Source: Enterococcus_K sp051713825 (GTDB taxonomy: Bacteria; Bacillota; Bacilli; Lactobacillales; Enterococcaceae). From it: 64,000 bases of DNA. The notes beneath the pieces were generated by a model. That model did no database searches and had not been told where the DNA came from. It saw nothing but the letters and a program-made list of their open reading frames with translations. Positions 8,900 to 18,605 of the stretch are shown one piece after another (positions within the stretch are counted from its first letter, which is position 1; every line of letters starts with the position of its first letter). The stretch spans positions 1,922,001-1,986,000 of the forward strand of contig NZ_JBIOQR010000001.1 of assembly GCF_051713825.1 (NCBI RefSeq), in the 5' to 3' direction. The translations under genes and the position numbers were made by a program.

Positions 8900-9736
8900 T
8901 TAACCAAAATTAGCAATTCTTTTAACTTCAGCAGATAATTGTTGATAAGTTAGGGCTTCTTGTTCTTCTTTTCGCTGATGCAGTACACGACTTTTTAGCA
9001 GAAATAACTCTTCCAAATAATAAAAACTATTTTTTTGTCTAGCCAGATGAATGCCACAATCAATCTGCTCGTTAGCCAGTGTATATTGTTCTTTTTGATA
9101 TAAAAAGCTGGCATAGTTATAAAAAATTTTTGTAAGCTCTGCACTCCCGCGTTGATTTGGTAAACGATAAAACAGGTAAATACTCTTTTTCAAATATTGT
9201 TCTGCTTCTTCAAGATTGCCCATATCCCCATAAACTTTGCCGATACAGCTAATCAATTGGACTTCTTCTTTTGAGACATGCATTTTATCTAGTTTGAAGG
9301 TATAAGACAGGCCCTGTTTTAACAAAGAAAGTGCTTTCTCGCAATTACCATGTAAAAAGAACTCGCAGCTTCCTGCATAATAAAAATAAAGTTGAATGTC
9401 TGTATCCAAATACAGCTGGTTAATTAAGCCTGGTCTTTGTAATAATTCATCTAGTTTTTCGTACTCTTTTTTCCCAAAGTGATAAGCCATTGATTCTAAC
9501 AGGATATCCGTTTCTTTGACATTCACAGAATTATAGACCATTACTTGATCCATCGTTACCCCAAGACGTTGGCAAAGTTGTTGCATCACTAAGACATTCG
9601 GTAATTCTTCCCCATTTTCTATTCGACTTAGCACACTTTGAGAGCAAATATCTTGTGAGAGCATCTTTTGTGTGAGTTTCCGTTCTTTTCGGATAGCTTT
9701 CAATACATTGCCAAAGGTGTCTAAATACCCTTCCAT
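8900..9736 (-). CDS. Helix-turn-helix regulator with TPR domain (Rgg/PlcR-like)
   Basis: Of 278 residues, the first about 65 form an XRE-type helix-turn-helix (ERKLTQKMLSQ then CSQSVLSRIENGEELP). The rest is all helical with TPR-like repeats such as GNLEEAEQYLKKSIYLFYRL near 170. This plan matches the RNPP/Rgg regulators of Firmicutes, many of which bind a short secreted peptide pheromone. I see no convincing pheromone gene beside it. Its target is unknown; the nagA gene 76 bp downstream on the same strand is one candidate. Confidence 0.75.
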   Translation of the reverse strand: MEGYLDTFGNVLKAIRKERKLTQKMLSQDICSQSVLSRIENGEELPNVLVMQQLCQRLGVTMDQVMVYNSVNVKETDILLESMAYHFGKKEYEKLDELLQRPGLINQLYLDTDIQLYFYYAGSCEFFLHGNCEKALSLLKQGLSYTFKLDKMHVSKEEVQLISCIGKVYGDMGNLEEAEQYLKKSIYLFYRLPNQRGSAELTKIFYNYASFLYQKEQYTLANEQIDCGIHLARQKNSFYYLEELFLLKSRVLHQRKEEQEALTYQQLSAEVKRIANFG

Positions 9737-9873
9737 AAATTCCCCTCATTTCATCAAATATGCGAATTCGCATTATGAATGTATTCTACTTTATCAGATA
9801 ATAAACTTCAAGAAAGAACCATTATTTCTCAACGTTTTAAAGGCCTTTCATTAATCATTTCGAGGTGAATCTA

Positions 9874-10047
9874 ATGAACAATCAAGAAATAATCCATTTT
9901 GTTTGGGAAGACAACGAGTATGAAGGAATCATTGAGAAAGAATATGAGTACTCATTTTTGATTCACGTACATAACCCGACAGCTGAGATGGTTGCTAAAT
10001 ATACTAATCGTATGATTGTTAGTAAAAAAGTATGCCGCACAAAATAA
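9874..10047 (+). CDS. DUF2187-like small protein
   Basis: The ATG at 9874 gives 57 residues and has GAGGTG 6 bp upstream; the in-frame GTG at 9865 is part of that ribosome site. The sequence pattern G-I-I-E-K-x-Y-E-Y-S-F-L-I-H-V followed by a Val-Ile-Ser-Lys-like end matches, from memory, the DUF2187 family. These are short SH3-like beta proteins of unknown function that are common in lactic acid bacteria. It is divergently transcribed from the TPR regulator. Confidence 0.65.
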   Translation: MNNQEIIHFVWEDNEYEGIIEKEYEYSFLIHVHNPTAEMVAKYTNRMIVSKKVCRTK

Positions 10048-10126
10048 AAAAATAACAACTAACCTTTTTGATAGGCAAACGACATCACATTGTTGTTCAA
10101 CCAAAGCCTGGTTAGTTGTTATTTTT
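10048..10126. terminator. Bidirectional terminator with long loop
   Basis: AAAATAACAACTAACC (from 10049) pairs perfectly with GGTTAGTTGTTATTTT (from 10110) across a 45-bp loop. A/T tracts on both sides allow termination in both directions, for the DUF2187-like gene and the aminotransferase. Confidence 0.75.
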
Positions 10127-10137
10127 ATTTTGGCCGA

Positions 10138-11355
10138 TTATTTTTGTTTATAAGTTGCTAAAAACTCGCGCATCTTATCTGTTGTCAGTTTTAAGTCTTC
10201 CAATTTTGGCAGATAAACAATTCGGAAATGATCCGGTTGATTCCAGTTAAACCCACCCCCATGAACTAATAAAACATTATGTTCATGTAAGAAATCTAAA
10301 ACGAACTGCTCATCATCTTTTATATTAAAACGTTTCGTATCAATTTTAGGGAAAATATAAAAGGCTGCTTTAGGTTTTACCGCAGATAGTCCAGGAATAT
10401 CATTAATCGCATTGTAAATGAATTCTCGCTGCTCATAAACACGCCCACCAGGCAAGAGAAGCTTATCCACACTTTGGTAACCACCTAACGCTGTTTGAAT
10501 GATTTGTTGTGATAATACGTTAGAACAAAGACGCATAGAAGACAACATATTTAAGCCCTCAATATACCCTTTTACTCTTGATTTATCCCCACTCAAGACC
10601 ATCCAGCCCACTCTAAACCCAGCTACGCGATGTGATTTTGATAGACCATTTAAAGTCACCACAAAACGATCCGGCGCTAAAGTTGCAATTGGGATATGTT
10701 GCAAACCATCCATAACTAAACGGTCATAAATTTCATCCGAATAGATAATTAAATCATTTTGACGAGCCACTTCCACAATTTCTTCCAATAATTCTTTTGG
10801 ATATAAAGCCCCTGTTGGGTTATTGGGATTAATCACTACAATCGCCTTCGTACGACTAGTCACTTTGCTCTTAATATCCGCTATATCTGGATACCACTCT
10901 GCCTCTTCATCACAAACATAGTGAACAGGGCTACCACCAGCTAAAGAAACTGCCGCCGTCCATAAAGGATAGTCTGGCATAGGCACAAGAACTTCATCGC
11001 CATTGTCTAATAACCCTTGCATACACATCGTAATGAGCTCGCTGACCCCATTTCCCGTATAAATATCATTAATCGTAACATTCGGAAAATTCTTTAATTG
11101 GCAATACTGTTCAATTGCCTTTCTCGCAGAAAACACACCTTTAGAGTCTGAATATCCTTCAGATTCACGAACGTTCATAATCAAATCACGTACAATTTCA
11201 TTTGGTGCTTCAAAACCGAATAACGCAGGATTCCCTGTATTTAATTTCAGAATACTGACGCCCTCTTCCTGCATCCGCTCAGCTTCTTCTAATACTGGCC
11301 CCCGCACATCGTAGCTGACGCCGTTTAACTTGGTCGATTTTTCAAATTTTTTCAT
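10138..11355 (-). CDS. alaA: Alanine aminotransferase (AlaA-type, PLP class I)
   Basis: The protein is very close to E. coli AlaA along its whole length: SxKLNGVSYDVRGPVLEEA at the start, TGNGVSELI, PMPDYPLWTAAVSL, INPNNPTGA, SDEIYDR and the PLP-lysine segment NGLSKSHRVAGFRVGW. It makes alanine from pyruvate and glutamate. I start at the ATG at 11355 (405 residues), which has AAGAGGG 7 bp upstream, rather than the weaker in-frame start at 11373. It is monocistronic. The 285-bp gap upstream, to 11640, holds only a possible hairpin of 10-bp arms (about 11603-11640). Confidence 0.92.
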   Translation of the reverse strand: MKKFEKSTKLNGVSYDVRGPVLEEAERMQEEGVSILKLNTGNPALFGFEAPNEIVRDLIMNVRESEGYSDSKGVFSARKAIEQYCQLKNFPNVTINDIYTGNGVSELITMCMQGLLDNGDEVLVPMPDYPLWTAAVSLAGGSPVHYVCDEEAEWYPDIADIKSKVTSRTKAIVVINPNNPTGALYPKELLEEIVEVARQNDLIIYSDEIYDRLVMDGLQHIPIATLAPDRFVVTLNGLSKSHRVAGFRVGWMVLSGDKSRVKGYIEGLNMLSSMRLCSNVLSQQIIQTALGGYQSVDKLLLPGGRVYEQREFIYNAINDIPGLSAVKPKAAFYIFPKIDTKRFNIKDDEQFVLDFLHEHNVLLVHGGGFNWNQPDHFRIVYLPKLEDLKLTTDKMREFLATYKQK

Positions 11356-11640
11356 CCGTATCCCTCTTCTCATTGATTACAGCATGTTTCGATTGTTTTT
11401 CACTCTTCTGTAAAAAAAGCACAATTAAGGCACAAAACAGAAAATGCTAGCTTTTACTTGATTTTGTTTTGCCAAAAATTATTGAACCAATTTTCTGTCA
11501 ATTTCCATTTTACATCAACTTAAAAACATTGGAAGGTTTTTTTGCGCTATTTTAAAAAAAATCAACTTCCTGATTTTAGCAGAAAGCTGATTTATCACCC
11601 TAATCTAAGGAAACGTATTGATGATAAACGATTTCCTTAG

Positions 11641-12096
11641 CTATAAGTCAATGGTGTACATTTGAGTCTGCCCTTCTTCATCGTGAACCATCGTCAGAAA
11701 GGACCACCCATATTTTTCATATAATCCTTTATGATCCGTTATGAGGTAGAGTGTATTTACACCATTTTCGTTCATATCCGTACAAATGAAGGAAAGTAAC
11801 TCTTGAGAAATTCTCTGACCACGATTCTCTTCACTCACATAAACCGCACAAATGTTGGGTGTTAAATCCGGTCGATCATGGAAGTCATTTTCAATCACGC
11901 CTGCTCCAGCGATTATCTGTTCTGACTCGTCTAATACTATATACCATTTAGGAATCACGTTCGCTTGCACAAGAGAAGCTTCCATGCTCTCGGTATAGGC
12001 TTCAACAGGAACGCCCCATTTGTCATGAAACCATTCTGCTGCCTCCATTAGTTTCTCAGGGAACTGGTCGATTCGTTTAATTTGTAAGTGTTCCAT
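11641..12096 (-). CDS. GNAT-family N-acetyltransferase
   Basis: This 151-residue single-domain protein has the acetyl-CoA-binding pattern V-x-E-E-N-R-G-Q-R-I-S-Q-E-L-L near residue 95. It also has the late GNAT strand with GLYEKYGWSFL near residue 125. The preceding strand NICAVYVSEENRGQ is typical of motif A. Substrate cannot be told. It is the last ordinary gene before the AT-rich peptide-modification cluster and is not clearly part of it, since 133 bp separate them. Confidence 0.85.
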   Translation of the reverse strand: MEHLQIKRIDQFPEKLMEAAEWFHDKWGVPVEAYTESMEASLVQANVIPKWYIVLDESEQIIAGAGVIENDFHDRPDLTPNICAVYVSEENRGQRISQELLSFICTDMNENGVNTLYLITDHKGLYEKYGWSFLTMVHDEEGQTQMYTIDL

Positions 12097-12229
12097 GGTG
12101 AGACCTCCTGTTGATGATTAGTGAAATCTTCCTGTAAATAGTAAAGCTTAAGAAATCTATTTACAATTATTACATGTCTATAATGTATAGTAGCTTTGGA
12201 TATAACCGATTAAAATAAACATATCTTAA

Positions 12230-13249
12230 TTATGAATTTGATTTAAATACATAATTTTCCAATTCTTCAGTTAACATAAATAATATTTTTTTTTCTGACA
12301 ATACTAATTCATCCAATTTAATCACAATTTTATCAAGTAAATTCCTATTAATATCATTTTTTTCAACTGACATATTATACCTATACGAAAGGCGCCGGAT
12401 TATCTCTGATTTTATAGTTAGATTACTCACTTGCTCCGACAATTGAGTGGTACCAATAATTTTTTTGTCTAATAAATAATCTACTATATCTAAAAGTAGT
12501 TTTTTATGTTCATGTATTTTTGATGGCAATCGCATGTCTATCTTACCTTCCATCTCATTATAAACTTGTCTAATCACAGAATAAGTCTCAGAACCGAAGC
12601 AAAGTTTTTTTCTTTTTTTAAAATCGATAGGTGTCCCATCAATAAAATCTTGGAAATTTTTTATTAGCACTTCTAAATCAATTTCTCGTTCGTTTTTTTT
12701 AGGTTTGAAAAAATAAAAATCATCTGTCTTAAAAATATCTTTATTCAATGTATCCGTTGCGTAAAGAAAATCTTGGAAACGAATTTCTACTTTTCCTAAA
12801 TAGCCATCTTCCAAATAATTATATGCTAGAAATACTTCCTTATTTCTGTTAAACCCGAAAATAAGACTATCATGCCAAAAAAAGTATTCTTGAAAGGCAC
12901 TAAACTTTGGTAGATAGAACTCATTTAAATAACATGATAGATAAAATCCATCTTCAATCATACCTATAACAATATCTATTATATTATTGCCAAACCTGTT
13001 CAAACTCCCTCTCTGTATTTTATTTACTTCCAAAGCTTCCAATTTATCTATAGAGGGTAAGACTGTACTTAAATGATAAGACTCGTTATTCCAATCTTTA
13101 CTAATTTGAACCCCATAATAATTTTCAAATAAAACAGGATTATTCTCTTCATAATTCGATAAAACATTATATAAAAAAGCTTCATAATTAAAACATTGAA
13201 AGGTACATGTTTCATTGATAGGAAGCATAACAGATTCTCTATCTTTCAT
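12230..13249 (-). CDS. Cluster protein with possible C39/BtrH-like papain-fold domain
   Basis: A GTG start at 13279 is possible, but the ATG at 13249 (339 residues) has the better site, GGCGGTGA. The N-terminal half shows TCTFQCFNYEAFLYN and, later, FFWHDSLIFGFNRNKEVFLAYNY. A Cys near the start, followed by His-x-x-Leu-Ile-x-Gly-x-Asn, is how C39-like and BtrH-type N-terminal domains look. Those domains cleave leaders or transfer acyl groups from a carrier protein. The C-terminal third is helical, Lys/Glu/Ile-rich and unrecognised. It is the last gene of the cluster, 40 bp after the subtilase fusion. Acyl transfer with the acyl-carrier-like protein upstream is an attractive but unproved idea. 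Confidence 0.5.
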   Translation of the reverse strand: MKDRESVMLPINETCTFQCFNYEAFLYNVLSNYEENNPVLFENYYGVQISKDWNNESYHLSTVLPSIDKLEALEVNKIQRGSLNRFGNNIIDIVIGMIEDGFYLSCYLNEFYLPKFSAFQEYFFWHDSLIFGFNRNKEVFLAYNYLEDGYLGKVEIRFQDFLYATDTLNKDIFKTDDFYFFKPKKNEREIDLEVLIKNFQDFIDGTPIDFKKRKKLCFGSETYSVIRQVYNEMEGKIDMRLPSKIHEHKKLLLDIVDYLLDKKIIGTTQLSEQVSNLTIKSEIIRRLSYRYNMSVEKNDINRNLLDKIVIKLDELVLSEKKILFMLTEELENYVFKSNS

Positions 13250-13288
13250 TAAATATTCACCGCCCCAAATTATAAACACATACTCCTG

Positions 13289-15070
13289 CTAGCTAAAATA
13301 ATTCACTATTTCAGTCATTATTTTTTCAATCTCATCATCCTCATTAAAAAAAACTGGTAATGAAAATTTTTGCTGATATTTTTCTATTATCTCTTTTTTA
13401 TCAGCATTTGAAATTCTGATCAATTTACCATAGCTTCCTTGCCAATTATTAGGATATTCAAATGGATAAATTACAAGTCCTATTACTTTGCAATCAACTA
13501 AACCTTCTAAATAAGAAATTGTACGTCTAATATAGCTCAAATCGTCAAATACATTAATTGATAAAAGAACAGCATCTGGCTGGGTTCCTAAAAGTAAATC
13601 TTGATTTAACAAATTAAACTGATTGGCATTTCCAAAATCATACGGAACGACCCCTGATTGCCCACCTATCAGAATAATATCTATTTTTTTAGTTGACACT
13701 TCTTGAATCAGTTCATTTATATACCCAATATTTTCTTCGCCAATCGTTTTTATTGTTGAATTATACCCAATAGGGAATACCTCATTCATTTGATATAAAA
13801 GAGAACTTGGTTCAGTTCCGAGTTGTCCAACTTGATACCCCATTTCAATTAATTTTCTTCGTATTCGAAGTTGCAATGTAAATTTCCCTTGTCTGCTACT
13901 CGTTCCAAAAAATCCTAAAATTGGTTTTGAAATTTGAAACAATTTTCCCAGGTTTTTCCCTTTACAAATATTTTTGTCTAACACTTCAGGAATATAAACA
14001 TTACGGTTTGTGCCTATATACTCTTTATATCTATCATCAAAAAAAATTATATTTTTCTTTGTTTGTTCTGCTTTTTCAATAAGCATCTCTACATTTTTAC
14101 TAAAGTTTTTCACTTTGTCCAAGGCATCTGTGTGCCCTATAATTAAAGTATCAAACTCTTCCCAGTTAATGGTACTGATATCTTGGATTCTTTGATTTAG
14201 ACAAAAATCGTCATCTAAAATATTAATAATACTCTTATTCATATTTACAGAATATTTAATGTCAAAAACTCCTACTATTGAAAAATTTAATAAATCATGA
14301 AACCTTACCAAGCTATGCATTTCTTTATTAAAAGGAAATAATATTGCCTTTTTGATTGGAGGTAATATTGGTGCTCTTTCCTTTTTCAAAAAATGGCAGA
14401 TTTTTTTTGCACCTTTCTTTAAGCAATCGTCTAAATTTTCTTTTGATATTTTATTTGTATGTCCAAGAATTATTTTTAAAATTTGAGATGTGGCATGTGC
14501 ACAAGCAAGGCTATTGCCTCCTAAAAAGATTTTTTTAGGTTTTATCCATGATACCCTCTGAATATTACCTTTCGCTAAAATATTTATTGGTGAATTTTCA
14601 AGATAAACATAGTCTCCTTTATAGATACACTCTGAGCTTGTTGAAACACCTATAACATCATTGTAAGCTGCAGGAAATGACATAGCCCCATCATTATCAA
14701 ATGCAGAAACAATAAAAACGCCTTTATTAGTTAGCCGTTTACAAATTTTTTGTAAACTACTTGTAATTGTTTGAGTTATGCCCAAACTTAGATTTATAAT
14801 ATCTGCATTAAAATTACTTTCTATATATTCTAATGCAAAAACTAGATCTTCCTCTTCAACAGTAGTCTCTTCAAAAAGCTTGACCATTATTATTTGTATT
14901 TTTTCACAGTCAATCTCTCTTGAGATAATATCATAAATTGCTGTCCCATGACCAAAGGAATCAGAGAAATCTGTTATTATCTTTTTATCATGTATACCAA
15001 ATCCCTGAACATTTTTCTCTTTGATTATCTCCCGCTTTAACCCACTATCTACAATGACAACCGTCTTCAT
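13289..15070 (-). CDS. Subtilase fused to a P-loop domain resembling TIGR04066 peptide-maturation proteins
   Basis: The first about 235 of 593 residues are an S8 subtilisin-like domain. It has Asp8 in VIVDSG, His41 in FGHGTA, oxyanion Asn126 in SAFDNDG and Ser187 in GGNSLACAHA, a variant of GTSMAxPH. There is no signal peptide, so it should act in the cytoplasm. From about residue 240 a second part begins with ILFPFNKE, then carries a nucleotide-binding-like loop GFFGTSSRQGKFT (387-399) and IILIGGQSGVVPYDF. From memory this resembles the clostridial 'peptide maturation system protein' family TIGR04066. The gene overlaps the upstream ABC gene by 26 bp, so it is translationally coupled. Likely job: leader removal or maturation of a modified peptide. 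Confidence 0.7.
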   Translation of the reverse strand: MKTVVIVDSGLKREIIKEKNVQGFGIHDKKIITDFSDSFGHGTAIYDIISREIDCEKIQIIMVKLFEETTVEEEDLVFALEYIESNFNADIINLSLGITQTITSSLQKICKRLTNKGVFIVSAFDNDGAMSFPAAYNDVIGVSTSSECIYKGDYVYLENSPINILAKGNIQRVSWIKPKKIFLGGNSLACAHATSQILKIILGHTNKISKENLDDCLKKGAKKICHFLKKERAPILPPIKKAILFPFNKEMHSLVRFHDLLNFSIVGVFDIKYSVNMNKSIINILDDDFCLNQRIQDISTINWEEFDTLIIGHTDALDKVKNFSKNVEMLIEKAEQTKKNIIFFDDRYKEYIGTNRNVYIPEVLDKNICKGKNLGKLFQISKPILGFFGTSSRQGKFTLQLRIRRKLIEMGYQVGQLGTEPSSLLYQMNEVFPIGYNSTIKTIGEENIGYINELIQEVSTKKIDIILIGGQSGVVPYDFGNANQFNLLNQDLLLGTQPDAVLLSINVFDDLSYIRRTISYLEGLVDCKVIGLVIYPFEYPNNWQGSYGKLIRISNADKKEIIEKYQQKFSLPVFFNEDDEIEKIMTEIVNYFS

Positions 15071-16826
15071 ATTTCTCCTCCAATAACTCTCTTTGTTTTT
15101 TAAACAGAGAATGATACAGTCCCTCAGGATTCTCCATTAATGTTTTATGATTCCCGTACTCTGCTACTTTTCCATTATCGATTACGGCAATTTTATGAGT
15201 GGAATTTGTAAAAATAAACCGATGAGTAATAAAAATACATGTCCTATCCTCTAACCGTGCCAACAGATTGTTGAGGACCTGACTTTCATTCATGGAATCA
15301 AGTGCTGCTGTCGGCTCATCAAAGACGATAATTTCTGACTGTTTATACAGGGCGCGAGCTAACGCTATTTTTTGTCGCTCCCCACCTGAAAAAGAAAGTC
15401 CATCCGCATCAAATTCCTTTTCAACATACGTTGTTAAAAATAAAGGATACTGTTCAACCTTTTCTTTTAACCCTGACACCTCTAGCACCTCTTTTAACCG
15501 GTCGTCATCCTTAACAAATGAACCCACAATATTCTCTTCAACTGAAAAGGAAAATAAACGGTGCTCTTGAAATAAAATAGAAACCAATGATTGACGTTGC
15601 TCTAGTGAATAGGTATCAATCGGTTTTCCATTCAGCAAAACCTGTCCGTGTTCTATTGGGTAAATGCCAGATAAAAGTTGTATAAAGGTACTCTTTCCCG
15701 AGCCATTTTTTCCCACAATAGATAACTGCTCGCCTTTTTGAATTAATAGAGAAAAGCCTTTCAAAATATATGCTTTACTCATTGGATAACGAAACCAGAC
15801 ATTTCGAAACTCAAGTGTCACTAGTTTGGGAATTTCTGGATACTCTTTTTCTTTTGAGCCAAGCACATTCTGGCCATAACTCATTAATTGGCGAATGAAT
15901 AGCTGTTTTTTTTGTAACGAAAAAACTGCAGTAATTCCAGTAACTAGCTGACCATTTAGTCTTTCTACACTAGTTAAATACAGCGAAAAATCCCCTATTG
16001 TCATTGTTTTTTTTACAACACCAACCCCTAAAATAATAAAAAGGAGTATTTGCTGCGTGAGCAACAAGAATTCACTTTTGAAAGAGTTTTTTTCTACAGC
16101 AGTCAAATGTGCTTGGTTTACTGACATATGACTCTTTTCATTTATCTCAAATTGTCCACTTACAAACTCTCTTGAATGGTTCATTCTTATTTCTTTACCT
16201 TGCTCAACAGACTGAAGTAAGGAAAAATAATAGTCAATTCTTCTCCAAAAAGGGAGATATTTGGGCTTCCATTTCTCCCATAAAAGGATATTATTACTTT
16301 GTATATAGACTTGTACAAAAGCGACAAGTAGGCTTAAGAAGAATAGAAGAATAGATAATCTTCCCAAAATAATAAAAAAAATGATGAGCTGAAAGAAAGA
16401 CAACAGAACTTCCGAATGCAATTGAAACAAATCTACAAAACAGTCCTCTTCCTCCGCCAATGCTAAAAAATCGCGAAAATCACTCTCTTCTGCTTGAACA
16501 TAAGGAGTTTTATGGACGATTGTGGCAACCTTTTCTTTTGCTTGAATAATTAGATCTTTTTTTCCAACAAACAAAGAAGCATCTATCAATCGATTCAGCA
16601 GCTTTACGCCAAATATTAAGGTTAACAACATGCCAATATGAAAAATTAGCGTGTCAAAATGCTGAAGATTGGTCAGAGCATCTAATATTTCTTGCACAAC
16701 AAAAAGTGGTAGGAATACAAGCAAAGCCTGCAAGCAACTCCCTAAAATAGAGTAAAAACTGTATTTCGGGTTTAGGTGATAAATAAATGTTGATAGAAAG
16801 TATATTTCCTGAATAAATGTTTTCAT
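15045..16826 (-). CDS. ABC exporter half-transporter (TMD-NBD), second of pair
   Basis: This 593-residue protein has about six membrane helices in residues 15-300 and an ATPase domain from about 345. The ATPase shows Walker A GKNGSGKST, the Q-loop FQEH, signature SFSGGERQKIALARAL and Walker B IIVFDEPTAALD, with switch His in FITHRF. No C39 peptidase domain is fused at the N-terminus, so leader cleavage must be done by another protein, perhaps the adjacent subtilase. It starts 12 bp after the other half-transporter and probably forms a heterodimer with it to export the mature peptide or give immunity. Confidence 0.88.
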   Translation of the reverse strand: MKTFIQEIYFLSTFIYHLNPKYSFYSILGSCLQALLVFLPLFVVQEILDALTNLQHFDTLIFHIGMLLTLIFGVKLLNRLIDASLFVGKKDLIIQAKEKVATIVHKTPYVQAEESDFRDFLALAEEEDCFVDLFQLHSEVLLSFFQLIIFFIILGRLSILLFFLSLLVAFVQVYIQSNNILLWEKWKPKYLPFWRRIDYYFSLLQSVEQGKEIRMNHSREFVSGQFEINEKSHMSVNQAHLTAVEKNSFKSEFLLLTQQILLFIILGVGVVKKTMTIGDFSLYLTSVERLNGQLVTGITAVFSLQKKQLFIRQLMSYGQNVLGSKEKEYPEIPKLVTLEFRNVWFRYPMSKAYILKGFSLLIQKGEQLSIVGKNGSGKSTFIQLLSGIYPIEHGQVLLNGKPIDTYSLEQRQSLVSILFQEHRLFSFSVEENIVGSFVKDDDRLKEVLEVSGLKEKVEQYPLFLTTYVEKEFDADGLSFSGGERQKIALARALYKQSEIIVFDEPTAALDSMNESQVLNNLLARLEDRTCIFITHRFIFTNSTHKIAVIDNGKVAEYGNHKTLMENPEGLYHSLFKKQRELLEEKYEDGCHCR

Positions 16827-16838
16827 TTCTCATTCACC

Positions 16839-18605
16839 CTAACTATACGATGTTTGTTTACAAAATAGATTCGAATAAACACCCTTTTGGTTGATTAATT
16901 CTTGATGAGTTCCCGTTTGAATCAAGTTCCCCTTATCTAAAACAATAATTTGAGTTGCCAAACGACACATTCCTAAACGATGCGTGATAAAAATAGACCA
17001 CTTACCATTTAAAATTTGGTTTAAAGAGCTGTAGAGGAGCTCTTCTGCAAAGACATCAAAATTCGCGTTCACTTCATCAAATATAAAAATCGGGGCCTCT
17101 TTATATTGTGCTCTACTACCAGCTATTTTCTGTAACTCTCCTCCAGAAAATTCGACTCCCTCCTCGAAAAAGCGCTTACTGATTTGCGTATCCAAACCGT
17201 AAGGAAGCTGCTCGATTTTCTCCTTCATCCCCCAATCATCCAGCACCTCTTTCATTCTTTCTTCACTTTTAGGTAAACTTAAAGATAAATTATCGGCTAC
17301 TGAAAAAGAATAGAGTTGAAAATCTTGAAAGACAATAGATAAAAAATCCTGCCACTCATTTGATGAATATAACCAAATATCTTTTCCTTTATAAAATATT
17401 TTTCCTGAACTCGGCTTATAAAATCGGCATAACAATTTTATAATAGTCGACTTACCTGAGCCATTTCCACCAACTATTGCCAATGCTTCTCCTTTTTTTA
17501 GTGTGAAGCTAATTTCAGACAGCGCCGTTTCAGTACTATCGGGGTAGTTAAAAGAAACCTCCCGAAATTCGATAACTCCTTCATCTTGAGAAATACTTGT
17601 TTCATTTTTTTCTTCAGGAATCAATGCCATATATTTTTGGTGTTCTGAAAACTTAGCAACAGCTATCATCCATTTACCAAAGTTAGCGGTCATTGCTTGA
17701 AAAATATTGGTCAGATTATTTATCGCTCCAATTATGAGAATAAACTGCCCTATTTCCAAATTGGATGAAAAAAATTGATAAGCAATATAGCCATATTGAA
17801 AGAAAGAAAATAGAAAGACGACAGCTTCAATAAAAATTAACGAGGTGCGAGTCTTTCCTATAAACGTTCCACCGTTTTTCAACAATTTTGCACGGATAGT
17901 TTCTGATTTTTCTAATAAATATGGAAAGAAATTGCCTAATCTAATTTCTTTTGACCAATCAAGATCAGTTAATAAACGATAAATGTAAGAAACTTTTCTT
18001 TCATCGCTCACTGATCTCTCAGCAAAATTTAGGCGCGCCGTTTCTATTTTTTTACTAACAAAATAGTGGAATACCACTGAACAAAGAACCAGTAGAGAGA
18101 ATAATTTCGAAAACTGAAATAAAATGAGCATATACACAACTAATTGAAAAGAACTTGCTAAAAAGCTACTTAAGACTTCCGTAACTAAATACGTACTATG
18201 CGTGTTGATCCTTACTCTCTTTTGTAAATCGCGAGTCTCTTCTTTCTCAAATTCATAATAAGGAATGCACGCATAACTTTGCGCATAGAAAAAGAATTCT
18301 TGATCATTATTTTGATTTATTGCCACGGCATGATGAGTTGTGTTTTTAATTCGAACAATTTTAAGTATAGAAACAATCAAAAAAAACTCAAAAATACTCA
18401 GCATCCCCTTTGTTAACGAGTCTTGAGTAAAAATGGTTAGAATATTAGCCGTTAAATATAATAAAATAAGCGGTTCTACTATTGATACAACCAGCTTGAT
18501 TATTTCTGTAGTTAACAAAGAATGAGTAGAATGCTCTAGACAAAATTTTAACAGTTTTTTATGTTGTCTTAGTAGTTTGTTCTTTTGATTCACTTTTTCA
18601 CCCAC
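16839..18605 (-). CDS. ABC exporter half-transporter with divergent nucleotide-binding motifs, first of pair
   Basis: This 588-residue TMD-NBD protein is laid out like its neighbour. Walker A GGNGSGKST is intact. The signature reads EFSGGELQKIAGSRA and the Walker B/D-loop reads FIFDEVNANFD in place of the usual DEPTSALD; the catalytic Glu and switch His (FITHRL) remain. Such asymmetry is common in heterodimeric exporters, where one site is weakened. The frame starts at a GTG at 18605; a second GTG four codons later has a better GGTGGGTG site. It is separated from the upstream cluster genes by 589 bp holding short ORFs and a hairpin. Confidence 0.86.
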   Translation of the reverse strand: MGEKVNQKNKLLRQHKKLLKFCLEHSTHSLLTTEIIKLVVSIVEPLILLYLTANILTIFTQDSLTKGMLSIFEFFLIVSILKIVRIKNTTHHAVAINQNNDQEFFFYAQSYACIPYYEFEKEETRDLQKRVRINTHSTYLVTEVLSSFLASSFQLVVYMLILFQFSKLFSLLVLCSVVFHYFVSKKIETARLNFAERSVSDERKVSYIYRLLTDLDWSKEIRLGNFFPYLLEKSETIRAKLLKNGGTFIGKTRTSLIFIEAVVFLFSFFQYGYIAYQFFSSNLEIGQFILIIGAINNLTNIFQAMTANFGKWMIAVAKFSEHQKYMALIPEEKNETSISQDEGVIEFREVSFNYPDSTETALSEISFTLKKGEALAIVGGNGSGKSTIIKLLCRFYKPSSGKIFYKGKDIWLYSSNEWQDFLSIVFQDFQLYSFSVADNLSLSLPKSEERMKEVLDDWGMKEKIEQLPYGLDTQISKRFFEEGVEFSGGELQKIAGSRAQYKEAPIFIFDEVNANFDVFAEELLYSSLNQILNGKWSIFITHRLGMCRLATQIIVLDKGNLIQTGTHQELINQKGVYSNLFCKQTSYS

